Shown in pieces: positions 1 to 10,920 of a stretch of DNA of 64,000 nucleotides. Position 1 is the first letter of the stretch. Each line of letters starts with the position of its first letter. The DNA is from Mucor mucedo (lineage: Eukaryota; Mucoromycota; Mucoromycetes; Mucorales; Mucoraceae): NCBI RefSeq assembly GCF_025094135.1, contig NW_026252293.1:1-64000 (forward strand), in the 5' to 3' direction. The position numbers and the translations under genes were made by a program. Below the pieces are notes generated by a model that made no database searches, was not told where the DNA came from, and saw only the letters and a program-made list of their open reading frames with translations.

Positions 1-124
1 CTTTGCTGATTTGGGTACCTGTCCATTTGTCATGCTCTGCCAAACCGCAAATGACTCCACAATCGAAATCTGAAAGTTCCTTGCTTTTTCTAGAGACTTT
101 GTTAGTAATGTCAGTAAGTGGCAT
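1..124 (-). CDS. Tc1-like HTH transposase, N-terminal part (runs off the window)
   Basis: The minus strand from the ATG at 124-122 stays open to the window edge and encodes 41 residues. After a short polar leader comes SDFDCGVICGLAEHD, the pattern of the first helix-turn-helix of Tc1/IS630-type transposases (commonly SDFxRGxIxGL). This domain binds the transposon ends. The catalytic DDE domain would lie left of the window. It is transcribed away from the gene at 299-1100 with about 174 bp between the two starts, so the two may belong to one element. The family call rests on one short motif; another HTH protein is possible. Confidence 0.5.
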   Translation of the reverse strand, partial: MPLTDITNKVSRKSKELSDFDCGVICGLAEHDKWTGTQISK

Positions 125-298
125 GATAAATTGTGTAATAAAATATGAAAGAATCGTTGAACGAAGAAAGAGTAGGTTTATTGATTTTTTTGGCTCAAAA
201 CGGAAGTGTCGAATATTTTATGTGCGGAGTTGTATATAAATAGCTGATGGTACCATATAAAGTGTCCTTTCTTTTTAACATTCCAAATTTTTAGTAAA

Positions 299-1100
299 AT
301 GCCAGCATACAATACAAGTGACATTATTCGAACCATGCAAGAAATGCAACAGCAAATCGATAAATTAGAAAATGAGATCAAGTCCAACCACTCTCAGCTA
401 AACGATCGTTCTGATGCTCTTATTGAACGCTTATTTTCTCCAAACACCACTGCCTCCTCACCTGAAGAAGGTAACTATATCAGACATGTAACATACTCTA
501 ATGTACCTTTAACATTTATATTCATGTAGTCTTACCAACAACTGCACCATTGAGCTGTAGAGATATCGCTCGATACCCTGTCGGTAAGAAGGATCCCACT
601 CACAAGCCAACTGACAACGAATCATTATGGGAGTTTATGTTATGTATTCGGCCAGCATTGAAGCCCAACCCAGACGAGAGTTTGGAATCCAAAGAAATAA
701 AGAACGTGCAGTTAAAATCTCTCCTTCATATTTTGAGAGATTATGCCAAAACTTGTTTGGGAGAGCTAAAAATCGAGATATCTCAGAATTCTGTGTTGAT
801 GAATTGCACCTGGGGTAAGCTTTCCCGTGATATCAAGATGAAATACATCATCATGTTGGAACGATTAGCCAAGAAAGGTAAAATAGACTTGGATAGATGT
901 CAGAATTACTGGGGAGCAGAAAGGTTGTTGGCAAGTGTAGCTCACAACAGACTGCGAAAAAGGGTAATACAATGACTAAACAATCACACTTATTTATTAT
1001 AATGTTTCTAATGCGTTTTCTGTAGAACGTGTCAGCCCTGGAAGCAGGATCTTTGTCGGATGACGAAGAGACTATTCCTTCTATTGCTGAACTAGACTAA
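299..1100 (+). CDS. Transposon accessory protein, coiled-coil N-terminus, unknown function
   Basis: Three exons (299-470, 530-963, 1026-1100) joined by GT-AG introns give 226 residues. A TATATAAA box at 233-240 lies 59 nt before the ATG. Residues 5-35 look like a short coiled coil. The middle domain ends in a pattern (N-x-TW, a helix with MLERL, then YWGAERLL) that also occurs in the proteins at 14,642-15,951 and 25,256-26,502. The C-terminus is acidic (LSDDEETIPSIAELD). The gene diverges from an HTH transposase start. By position it resembles the second gene of a two-gene transposon, such as TNPA of CACTA elements, but no known domain is recognised and the function is unknown. Confidence 0.6.
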
Positions 1101-1810
1101 GAACGGAATAGTCCTCTGCACGGCGATGAGAATACTGGTGTAGAAGAGCTTGAACAGACTTTAAAAGATGACCGTATCCACCGCTCTAGAAGAAAAATAG
1201 CCAGAAGATAACTACTAAAAATTTCAAAGAATTCGCACTTTGAATAATCTAATGGATTAATAAACTTACTTTTTTTTTTTTTTTTTTTTTTCTCTTTTCG
1301 TAAATTCTTATTTACACAACCTAAGTTTTGTAATCTATGATATGAGTACAATCTCGCAGATTGTAGAAAAGACTAAACTATAAGAAAAGGTAATATAGCA
1401 TATATAAATACTCATCCTATTCCTGGCTTATAAGTTCCGTAGAAAGTTTGTATATTCGCTTTGTGTCATATGGTGAAGGTACTAGATAATATTACATTTT
1501 CATTACGTTTTTTAACTGTGTTGTATAGATTCAGAGCTTTTTCTGTTGTTGTGTTTTAAGGTAATTAAAATTATAAGGCAGTATATAAGTAATTTGAGAC
1601 TGCTTATAAGATTTTCTTTATTATGAAATAAAATGAACAAGTATTTATATAAAAAAAGACTATCTGCTGTGCCACTATCTTTAGTGTATCTTTGAAGTTG
1701 TTATCATTTTCCCAGTGTGTATCCTGTTACCTTTAACTGCTTATTTTTTAAATATGTTACACTTGGAATTACTGTCATCTTAGACACATTGTACTTCCAT
1801 ATCTTTAGTA
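1101..1810. other. Non-coding stretch with poly-T run and LTR-like fragment
   Basis: No credible gene. There is a T-run near 1270-1290. The 18 bases at 1593-1610 (TTTGAGACTGCTTATAAG) recur exactly inside the solo LTR at 29,917-29,934 and are followed by similar T-rich sequence, so a decayed relative of that LTR may lie here. Its limits cannot be set. Confidence 0.35.
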
Positions 1811-3360
1811 CACAGTGGCGGACTGGGTGGTAAAAACCCGCAACATGTGGTAAAAACCCGCAACATTTGGTGGTAAAAACGTCCATTTTATACCACCGAA
1901 TGTTGCGGAATTGTGGTTCATTTACCACCGGATGTGGTAAAACTCCAAAATTATACCACCTAATGTTGCGGGTTTTTGCTACATGTTGCGTGTTTTTACC
2001 ACCTAGTGTTGCGGGTTTCTTCCGCATGTTGCGTATTTATACCACTTCTAGTAGCTACTAAATTCCACTTGATGCGTCTTTTTACCATAATATAGCGTCC
2101 TTTCACTCAAAACGTAGTACGTACGTTATTACATCACTTTAACTATATTATTATTGATGCTGATGAACCTTTATACTGTTGTGCAATCAAGAAATACATT
2201 ATATAATAAAAAAGCAGGGTTTAAATGAAAACGTTTTATTTTATTCAATTTTTATTTTGTATTTTACTTTATTTATTATAATTTTTGTACATATCATCTC
2301 CAAATTGATAAGGTACACTTACCTCCGTAATACTTCATGCACTTACCTCCATAATACTTCTTGCACTTACTATTAACGGGCCCAATTAACACCATACTAG
2401 CCAAACAGACGCCTATAGATACAGGTAACATTCGAGAGTCCCGCGAGATGTAGCAGTATATAGACCAAATCATTTTATCAGCCTAAAAAAAAATGCAGCC
2501 TAAAAGAAAAAATTGCAGCCTAAAAGAAAAATGTACAGCCTAAAGAAAAAAATATAGCCTAATTGAAAAATTTTCACAGCCTAAACCTGCTTTTCAAGTC
2601 CAAAGACGGCTCGAAATCTATACAACTCTTTAGAAAAACCGGATTGGAAATTCAAATGATAATTACCTTCGGCATATGACAATGTATACACACAAATTCT
2701 TGGTACTTTAAAGTGTAATGACATAATAATAATTTGTATTTCATATGTCATATTTACCTAGTTTGTATAATCTACGGTATCTATCACTTAAATAACAGCA
2801 CTTACAACACGAAGCAGAATTCCGGGCTGCCTTAAAAAAAGTTATAAGAGAAAGAAAGGGAGAAAACTAAATGAACAAATTTATTAATCTATAGCAAATT
2901 ATTTAAAGTGCGAATCACGCTAAAACATCTTCTACAGTAGCTGATTGTAACACTTTTTTGTAGAAGCACATCATCCATTTTTCTACGGATTTGCTCCTTA
3001 TTGGTCAAAGAAGAGTTATATTCTTCTTATAAAGCTTGTTTGCCTTAAATTAACTATACTCATAAGGTTAATCATTATCCTGCTGGTTCTTTAGCTGATT
3101 TGTAAGTTGGTCGTATCTTTCTTTGTAATGCGTAGACAAGTTTTATTATAATTAAATTCTTTTCAACAATCGATCTAATGACAGTGCTTGTAAAAGAAAA
3201 AAATTTAAAAAGAGGAAAGGAAGGAAAAATAAAAATAAATATTAATAAAAAATTATATGTCGATGGTTGCGTGTTTTATCCACCATGTTGCGTCTTTCCG
3301 CAACATGTCGTGGAATTACGCAACATGTTGCGGGTTTCCGCTACTGAGTCCGCGGCTGTG
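1811..3360. mobile_element. Non-autonomous CACTA-like element, 1.55 kb
   Basis: The left end reads CACAGTGGCGGACT; the right end, reverse-complemented, reads CACAGCCGCGGACT. Both are flanked by GTA (1808-1810 and 3361-3363), which fits the 3-bp duplication of CACTA/EnSpm elements. Behind each end lie several copies of a GCAACATG-type motif mixed with GTGGTAAAAAC, in both orientations. This is the usual layout of subterminal transposase-binding sites. The interior has no gene: it must be moved by a transposase encoded elsewhere, or it is dead. The end of the repeat block at 9177 is a third copy of the same terminus. Confidence 0.6.
2475..2590. repeat. AGCCTAAAA short tandem array
   Basis: Five to six imperfect units of about 19-25 bp, each with CAGCCTAAAA followed by an A-rich tract. 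The reverse complement (TTTTAGGCTG units) forms a second array at about 3560-3690. Such paired inverted arrays are common near transposon ends, but one array is inside and the other outside the 1811-3360 element. Confidence 0.6.
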
Positions 3361-3559
3361 GTAAGCTTTAGTCACTGTGTTCTTGTAACCTTGTGATATG
3401 ATAGTATTAACTGTCTATATTGGGTAATTGATTCCTTAATCATTCTTAATGTATTGATGTCATAGATATGGATTTATTTAATGTAGCAACAATATAGCAG
3501 ATCACTACATCTGTGCTGATATTAAAGGCTTCAAGATGTAGACAAGCTTCTTCCAGGCT

Positions 3560-3690
3560 GATGAAATGTTTTTTAGGCCATGGAAATTTTTTTTAGCATG
3601 CATTTTTTTTATTTTAGTCTGTATTTTCTAATTTTAGGGCGATTTATTTTTATTTTAGGCTACATTTTTTTATTTTAGGCTGTATTTCTC
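3560..3690. repeat. Inverted partner of the AGCCTAAAA array
   Basis: Imperfect units of TTTTTATTTTAGGCTG type, the reverse complement of the units at 2475-2590, separated by T-rich tracts. No gene is present between 3361 and 3841. Confidence 0.55.
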
Positions 3691-4043
3691 AAGGAATTCC
3701 AACTTTTTTTTAGTCTTATATGCTGTTATACCTTATGATCCCTTGGCTCTTTATGATGTTTATTGAAAGACTTTTTTTTGCCGTTATATCTTGTTGATAG
3801 TAAGTTAATTAATATTTCCATTTAATTTTTTTCTGGTGATAACGTGCCACCAAGCTTAAACCTGATAAATTTCAAATTTGTTTCAAATTTTTTTTTTCGC
3901 AATTGCGATGTTGGTGATGAGTATTTTTTTTTTTTTTTGGCAAGAGTACCCTACTCCCCTTGACATTAGGCAAAAAATAAAAAAAAGTTCAGCATTGAAG
4001 GTCAAATGAATGCTAATTTATGTGTATTTGTAAAAAAAATATT

Positions 4044-6140
4044 CTATTCATGGTCTAAGTCCGAAGGGATTCTAACCTTTCTGTGGGAAAGGTACTTTTT
4101 CTCCGCAAATTTTTTCACGGTCTGCACCACTTCCCGACCGTCACTACACTTGCTGTAGGCTTCAATGTATTCAGTTGCACGCCGAAAGTATCTTCTAATT
4201 CTGGCAATGCTTCCTGCCTTATCCAAAAATGCATCCATGTTGCTATCCAAAGACTTGAAAGTGTAATCGCATTTGAGGCGAGCCTCCCGCTTTAATCCAC
4301 CCCAGTACATTTCGATCCAATTACACTCACAGTGGTACTTTGGATATAGTTCGAAGATGTGGCCAGCATCTTCTACTACTTCTTGGAGTGCCGATTTTTG
4401 ATTACAAAAATCTGGGCGAGAACCCAAGAAGTGACGAGCGCAACAGATCTTATCAGAAGATATCTCGGGTGAACCGCAATCCAACTTCCACGCTTTGCCA
4501 TTGATGTCATGACCAATCCACTGATTTCTCTCCTCCAAGATAGTTTTGATTCCCTTGAAGTACCGTACAGTTTTGGACTTAGTACGGCCTTTCTTATCTC
4601 TACTGGTATCAACCTTGTCATAAAAGAAGGACTGCTCCAAAACCTCTCCACTTGTTAAATTAACAACAGTATCATGAAACTGAAACTTGCTCGTAATTGG
4701 CCACACTCGATCCTTCAAAGCCATTCTGTTGACCACAAGAGCTTCATCGGAATAAGCTCCGTGGTTGGAGCTATTGTCAAAAAGAAATATTGCTTTACAA
4801 CCTGGATGCAATGCATCAAAGAGACCGATGACATTCTCCTCCAATTGTTCCACCATGTGCTTGTAGGTCCACCAACCTTCTCTGCTATCACCTGCCTTAA
4901 ACTTCGTTCTTGACGACCAATTTGCAATTTTCATGGTACCATGACAGGGACACTGGAACTCACTGATCATAATTGAAGATCCAGGTCCCTTCTTGCGAAT
5001 ATGGTTCTCACCATCCTCCAGCCAAAGATCGTTTTTACCATCATTGGCGTAAAACGTGCTTTCATCCTGTGTTACGAAAACAAGCTTTTTGTCACCGTCT
5101 TCTAACGCTGGCTCCAAGATATTCTCTTCATTTTCCCCAGTATAAAAGTCCATTTTCTCCATGTACTCCATCATTCTTCTTGACCAGAGATCTCTGTATG
5201 CAACCACATCCTCACGTTCATGACCATCAAAATATATCATTTTCTTGTTCTTTCTATAGGCGTATCCCCATTCGTACAGGTACTTGCTAATTGTTGTTTC
5301 AGCAACAGATCTGTTAGCAACACCCAAAAAAGAAGGAACAACAACATCATCAATAAATTTCTTAATTACAACCAAGGATCGCTCAGCTGGCTTGGTCTTT
5401 CTCATCTCTTTAAGGATCATCATCTTAACGTCTGAATCATTAAGAAAAGACTTTCTCTTGCTATGAACGCCTTGACAATGGTCAGAAAGTTTGCGTTCCT
5501 GCAAAAATTCATTAGACCACTTGATAATTGTCATAGCCCGATAAGCGACGTTATTATCATGCCAAAACTGTTTTGCCGCACTGCGTGAAGCTTGGCCCTT
5601 GTTCATTCCTTCGAGTCTTCTGATAAAATAACAGTTGATTGAAGAATAGCGAACAAAATTGTACGCCAAAACCTTACTATTTTTGTTTGACTTATTCATG
5701 ATAGGCTTAAGTAAATCCTGCAGTTGTAAAAATACTTCGTTGATTTGGATCAATTCCTTTTGACTACGGCTCAAAACAACCTCATGCTGTGTAGCAGCAA
5801 CGGCGACAGGTACAAAACCGAAATGGGTTAACTTAGAACGATCATCAATCATACTCGATTCTTTTTTATTTCTCCATAATGTAGTTCTTGAAGTACCAGT
5901 GTAAGCTTTAAGACGACTGGATTGTCCGGTGATATCGACAAGAATTTTATTTATAGAATTCTTAACAATCGAAGTATCATTATGGCTTTCAGCTAAAGAA
6001 TGCAATTCATCGACGTTTGTTGTGTTATCAATAGACATTTCTTCCCAATCATTAACATCAACAGATCTGGTCATAAATACACCTTCTTCGTTTTTATTTT
6101 TATTAGCGTAAGCGCGTTTTCTCGCGTTGAGTGGGGGCAT
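4044..6140 (-). CDS. DDE transposase, IS630/Tc1-mariner type
   Basis: One uninterrupted frame of 698 residues. The catalytic triad is visible: Asp at about residue 359 in VTQDEST, Asp at about 455 in LFDNSSNH, and Glu at about 610 in CNWIEMYWGGLKREAR, the last followed by a helical tail with RIRRYFRR. The motif spacing and the C-terminal block match the long fungal transposases of the Tc1-mariner-like group. The N-terminal part probably carries the DNA-binding region. The gene sits between perfect inverted repeats flanked by TA, which independently supports the family. No broken residue or stop is seen. Subfamily placement is uncertain. Confidence 0.85.
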   Translation of the reverse strand: MPPLNARKRAYANKNKNEEGVFMTRSVDVNDWEEMSIDNTTNVDELHSLAESHNDTSIVKNSINKILVDITGQSSRLKAYTGTSRTTLWRNKKESSMIDDRSKLTHFGFVPVAVAATQHEVVLSRSQKELIQINEVFLQLQDLLKPIMNKSNKNSKVLAYNFVRYSSINCYFIRRLEGMNKGQASRSAAKQFWHDNNVAYRAMTIIKWSNEFLQERKLSDHCQGVHSKRKSFLNDSDVKMMILKEMRKTKPAERSLVVIKKFIDDVVVPSFLGVANRSVAETTISKYLYEWGYAYRKNKKMIYFDGHEREDVVAYRDLWSRRMMEYMEKMDFYTGENEENILEPALEDGDKKLVFVTQDESTFYANDGKNDLWLEDGENHIRKKGPGSSIMISEFQCPCHGTMKIANWSSRTKFKAGDSREGWWTYKHMVEQLEENVIGLFDALHPGCKAIFLFDNSSNHGAYSDEALVVNRMALKDRVWPITSKFQFHDTVVNLTSGEVLEQSFFYDKVDTSRDKKGRTKSKTVRYFKGIKTILEERNQWIGHDINGKAWKLDCGSPEISSDKICCARHFLGSRPDFCNQKSALQEVVEDAGHIFELYPKYHCECNWIEMYWGGLKREARLKCDYTFKSLDSNMDAFLDKAGSIARIRRYFRRATEYIEAYSKCSDGREVVQTVKKFAEKKYLSHRKVRIPSDLDHE

Positions 6141-6339
6141 AATATAATAAAGTATACAGAGATAAGTGAAAAGAACTTTTGTGACGCTTTCTTAGAAATG
6201 TCAAAGTACTGATTGTTAATGAACATGTATGATTGGGAACACGATAAATTTTTGATCGCGGAGATCAACTATAAGAAACTTTTATTCCATGCCTTTCTTT
6301 GACCTTCCTCGATATACATATACTCAACGCCTGGTTTTA

Positions 6340-7330
6340 AAAAATTGCTATAAAAAATTTAATTTATTGATGAATTAAAATTCGATGACAGAACAATTAA
6401 TCCTTCATGATTTTATAATTGTAATCTAAAATAAAAACAGAAATAAAAGCTATATTGATAAAGTTGATAGCTTTGATAGAAATGACATTGGATTTGCCCT
6501 CCAAATCTCGGGACTGTTTTCCCTCCTACAAAGATTTATAAGCGCCCTAACAACTTTGATAATAAACAGACATTTTTATAAAATAAATTTAAAATCGATG
6601 ACAGAAGAACTACTCTTTAATACTTTTATTATTGTAATCCGAAATAAAAACAGAAAAAAAAGTTGTATTGATAGAGTTGATAGCTTCAATAGGATCGACA
6701 TTGGGTAAGCCTCCAACTGTCGGAACTTCATTGCCCCTCCCCCCACAGAAATTTATAAGCGCACTAATGACTGATAATAAACAGACATTTTTATAAATAA
6801 ATTCAAAATCGATGACAGAAGAAGTACTCTTTAATACTTTTATTATTGTAATTTGAAATAAAAATAGAAAAAAAAGTTGTATTGATAAAGTTGATAGCTT
6901 CAATAGGATCGACATTGGGTAAGCCTCCAAATGTCGGAACTTCATTGCCCCTCCCCCCACAGAAATTTATAAGCGCACTAATGACTGATAATAAACAGAC
7001 ATTTTTATAAATAAATTCAGAATCGATGACAGAAGAACTACTCTTTAATACTTTTGTTATTGTAATTTGAAATAAAAACAGAAAAAAAAGTTGTATTGAT
7101 AAAGTTGATAGCTTCAATAGGATCGACATTGGGTACGCCCTCCAACTGTCGGAACTCTATTTAGCATCCCACAGAAATTTAACAATTCTGATGGTAAATA
7201 GACTTTTTTATAAATAAATTAAAAATTCTTCACAGAAGAAATGGTTGCCAACATTGTATCTAAAACTTAAAGCTATTGCGAAGTTATCAAAATAAAAACT
7301 GATGAAGTTCATAGCTTTTTAAAAAAAAGT
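6340..7330. repeat. Tandem array, about five 213-bp units
   Basis: Units start with GACAGAAGAAC-like sequence at about 6385, 6599, 6812, 7026 and 7231 (the last as CACAGAAGAAA). Each carries a run of AATAAAAACAGAAAAAAAAG, a TTGATAGAGTTGATAGCTTC block and a C-rich block (CCCCTCCCCCCAC). The central three units are nearly identical; the outer ones have diverged, as expected when unequal exchange keeps the middle uniform. Minus-strand open frames here are repeats of each other and not genes. Confidence 0.9.
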
Positions 7331-7582
7331 TACAGTTTTAGCCATTTCCTGCTGTTTTATTGGCTGAAATGATTGTCGGGTGTTAAAATTTACCTTATGC
7401 TCTTTTTGTTTGTTTCAAATGATGGGCCTCCCCTATACTCCCCCGCTTAAATATTTCAACACCGATAATGTTTGATGGCTATCACTAAAATTTTTTGATA
7501 ACTAAAAATGTAAACTGTTTTCGTATTAATATATAAAAATAATAGGAATTAGGAATTGTAAAAAACAGTCACAAAGTTACGA

Positions 7583-7665
7583 ATTTTTTGAGGGGGTGCG
7601 GGGGTTCTCCCCGCAAGAGGGGTGGGGGGTTTGGGGGGAGGGGGAACCCCTCCCCCCAAGAATAC
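7583..7665 (+). repeat. G-rich palindromic tract, possible G-quadruplex
   Basis: The plus strand has runs of five or more G (near 7591, 7600, 7620, 7634 and 7643), separated by one to a few bases, and ends in a C-rich arm (AACCCCTCCCCCC). It can form either G-quadruplexes or a GC hairpin. A weaker relative lies at 7790-7810. Function unknown. Confidence 0.55.
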
Positions 7666-8393
7666 GGCCCATATTATTTAGCATTAAATTGTTACCTACT
7701 GAAAAACAATATTCCTTTTTTTTTTACAGCGCTGTGTTTTTAAAGCATGATTTTTTTTATGGCGTAATATATCTGATGGGAAAACCACTCCTCCCAAGAA
7801 TACGACCCATAATATTAATCATTAGACTAAAAAAAAAGATCATATATAAAAACTGATTGTTTGGAGAAATTCATGATATAAAAAGTGACTTTTACGGAAA
7901 AAATCAATGCAAATAAAATTGTTACTATGGGGTTTTCGGGGTGGAGGTTACCCTCCGGCCCAGTATAACAACCAATAGTATTAAGTATTATATTATCGAG
8001 TTTAGAGAAACAGTCTATGAACACTTTTTCACAAACTATATGTCATTATTCGAGAACAACTGGAAAATTAATTGTTTTAGGTCGATGAAGGGGTCGCCTT
8101 TGAAATTAATATTTTGGATTATCAAGTCTTTCATTATGAAGCAAAAACACTGCGCATAGAATAGCTAATCAGATAAATAAACAATTAATACTTTTTGCGT
8201 AGATCAACTTTCCTGCCTGGGTCTAGGGATATCGTCTTTTTCCAGATATTTATACATATATTGAGAAACATCAAAGTTTTCTCCAGTATCAAACTAATAA
8301 TAGGCAGTGTAGCTTAAGTTATAATGGTGCATGGGCTTCATGGTTAATTAATATATGTTAAGTTTGTTATTTCAAAAACGGGCCTGCGGCAGC

Positions 8394-8508
8394 ACGAGGC
8401 TTTTTCAAAGCGCAGCGTACCGAACCATAGTGCAGGTCAAAAATTTACCGCAGCGCAGCGAAGGTCAAATTTTTACCGAAACGGAGGTTTGGTTTGAAAA
8501 AGCCTCGT
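8394..8508. mobile_element. MITE-like element, copy 1 (115 bp)
   Basis: The block is bounded by inverted repeats ACGAGGCTTTTTCAAA and TTTGAAAAAGCCTCGT. Its interior (GCGCAGCGTACCGAACCATAGTG, with key parts GCAGCGTACC and CCATAGTG) recurs in reverse orientation at 13,713-13,800. This copy has an extra internal partial duplication of about 27 bp. It is nested in the 4.8-kb Tc1/mariner-type transposon. Confidence 0.65.
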
Positions 8509-8799
8509 TATTGTTTAAAAACATTGTTACAATCGTTCTTCTGTCAGCGATTTGTAGAAAAATGTTTTTTTGGGGTATAAAAATGGATTTAAAAAAGTGC
8601 AAAAAATTTATCAGGTTTAAGCTTGGTGGCACGTTAATATGGATGCACGTTCAGTAGCTTCAAAGTGAAAATACAAAATAAATACCAATAAAAACGTTTT
8701 CTATACCCCCATTTTTTCACAGTTTTTGTGTATTTATACGTAAATTTTTTTCGATTATGTAATGCTTTAAAGTAACAAAAGTGCAGCGGAATGAACAAA

Positions 8800-9177
8800 A
8801 AGACATTTTAAAGTGGTAAAAACAAACAACAGACGGAACAATATATCAATGTAAAGTGGTAAAAACATGCAACAGACGGAACAATAAATCAGTTTAAAGT
8901 GGTAAAAACATGCAGCAGACGGAAAAATACATCAGTTTAAAGTGGTAAAAAGATTCAACTGTTAGAGTGTTTGAACCATTTAAAGTGGTATAATGATACC
9001 ACTGGTGGATAAAACGCACCACCTCTGGTGATATAAATTTGTTTCTTTCACCACCAGAGGTAGTGAAATCGTACCACCTGTACCACATGTGGGATAAAAA
9101 ATCAAGGGTTTTTACCACCGCAGGTGGTCTAAGTTGGTACTTTTTTACCACCTTTTACCACCGAGTGCGCGGCTGTG
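8800..9177. repeat. AAAGTGGTAAAAAC tandem array ending in a CACTA-like terminus
   Basis: Four units of about 50 bp (AAAGTGGTAAAAACATGCAA plus CAGACGGAACAATA) are followed by palindromic CCACCAGAGGTGGT-like sequence. The block ends at 9177 with GCGCGGCTGTG, the reverse complement of the CACAGCCGCG terminus seen at 3360. No matching left end is found, so this is probably one end of a truncated element of the 1811-3360 family. Confidence 0.5.
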
Positions 9178-10020
9178 AACTTATAATAAAGGATTATAGA
9201 GTCTGATTTCTTTACTTGCTTTATTTTCCATTTACATTTTCTCTTTTTATCTCAATTATGACAAATAAGATTAATATTGCTTTTAAGCTTTTTTATTCTT
9301 ATTAGACGTGAATCCCTCTTTCATCTCTGAAAGAAAGCGATGTATTTATAGTTATTTAAAGTGAGGGTAAAATTAAGGGCTAGTTTGTGTTCACTTGGTA
9401 TTGTTGGCTGTATTTACCACTGACTGATGAGCCTTATCAGTGTAGCCAATCTATTACTCGAAATGGGATCTTCTATTGGAATATCTAGTAGTCATGAGCT
9501 GTAAACGTATAACTCAGGATATTTTATATGTTATTTTTTTATAAGTGTTATGGTATGTTCCTGTTGATCAAGGATCGATGGAATAATTTTATATGAAGTT
9601 TTAGTACAACAATATCAAATAAAGTGAATACAGCTTCAAATAAAATTGATACAATTTCTGAAAAAGTTAGCAGGACTTTAAAAAAAGTAAATGCAGACTT
9701 TGATCAACGAAAATCGAAGCCTGCATAACAGTAAATTAAACGCTTAATCCTGAATATGCAAATAACTCATGACGATAAAGCACTCACACCTTAAAATTAA
9801 AATACATATAATACTTGTATACTACAATCCATTCTCTAAAAAACGTGTTTCGCCCGGAAGCTTTCAGTTTTTCGCATCATGCTATGTTTTTTATGTGGTC
9901 TTGCTGGCTAAATAGCACCATATTAAAAATAACGATCTACGAATGAGAGCTAACTTTGCTATAAAAACGGATTCTTTGTCAACTTCATAGTTTTCATTCA
10001 ATTAATTAATAATATTAAAA
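9178..10020. other. Non-coding, AT-rich
   Basis: No open frame of interest, no recognisable repeat and no RNA gene seen. Confidence 0.5.
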
Positions 10021-10289
10021 AACAATGGTTACAGCTTTTTGCGACAGAGTTGTCGTTACACAAAAAACACCAAAGATCAAAGTACTAAGTGCCCAATCAA
10101 TCTCTTTGGAGGCGAAAGGTGTGGATTTGAGTCTGAGACTCCCGGTTTTTGTCTCTCGGGCAAATTACTCCCTGATGTTCCACTTCCTGAGATTTCTTAA
10201 AGAGGGGTCGTCTCACAAGATAACTAATAACATATACTTTTAAATCATCGGATATATGGTTTTTCTCATAGCGATATACTGATTTGGTA

Positions 10290-10920
10290 GTCTTAATTTC
10301 TCGGCATACACGTTTGACAATTCGAATAAAGCCTTTGCTTACATCAGAATTGGGGTGACTCCAATTGCACCGATTCTGGAAGCAGATCATAATGGTCACT
10401 TCTTAGACGCTGGTTTCTGCGCAGGATGCAGACCAGTATCAGAAGAAATTTACTATTTGTCTGTCGAATACCCAAAAATGCAAATATGTGGTGTTAAAGT
10501 ACATCTGAGACAACTGGGACAACAATCTTCTAACAGAAGGAAAAAAGGATTTTTTGAGAGAGATGTTCAGTGACAATCTTGAAGACCTGTTCGAAGATTT
10601 GGGTAAGCGTTTTATTGATTATGATGTATTTAAACTGCCAAAAAACCAAAATTGAAATGAAACTGTTGTTACGCATGTTTAGTCCAATTGTAGTTAAGAA
10701 GACGATGGTTAAGCAACTCAAAACAAACTCTAACAGTACTAGAACAGAAAAAAAAGCTTCTATTAAAATTCCCAATCCTAATGTTCAGCTAATGGACATC
10801 TTGTCTGAACATCTATTGTTGCTAAGTTTACGCGACAATTCTATTCCTTTTGACGCTGCGTTATTTGGCACTGCTCACACCAACATGGATCATTTGTACG
10901 ATTCACTTAAGAATAATTAA
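10290..10920 (+). pseudogene. Unrecognised multi-exon gene fragment
   Basis: An exon-like frame from about 10,290 encodes FSAYTFDNSNKAFAYIRIGV and onward to about 10,560. A one-nucleotide frame change is then needed to enter a segment with MFSDNLEDLFEDLG (10,563 on), which splices at GTAAGC (near 10,603) to an exon starting about 10,681 and ending LYDSLKNN-stop at 10,918-10,920. The splice sites and low-complexity-free protein argue for a former gene. The frame change suggests decay. No family is recognised. It lies in the transposon-rich zone and could be part of an element. Confidence 0.35.

Larger units (their letters stand above)
3842..8634. mobile_element. Tc1/mariner-IS630-type DNA transposon, 4.8 kb
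   Basis: Perfect 31-bp terminal inverted repeats lie at 3842-3872 (starting ACGTGCCACCAAGCTTAAAC) and 8604-8634, each flanked by the dinucleotide TA (3840-3841, 8635-8636), the hallmark duplication of the IS630-Tc1-mariner group. Inside are a full-length transposase gene on the minus strand (4044-6140), a 213-bp tandem repeat array, G-rich palindromes and a MITE-like insertion. Identical repeats and an open transposase frame suggest a young, perhaps active copy. It is long for the group; much of the excess is repeats. Confidence 0.85.

Noticed and set aside
6610..7129. Two similar minus-strand open frames of 108-116 codons
   Set aside because: They are the 213-bp tandem repeat read twice; no start context, introns or domain.
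8355..8657. 100-codon plus-strand open frame
   Set aside because: It runs across a MITE-like insertion and the transposon terminal repeat, so it is not a gene.
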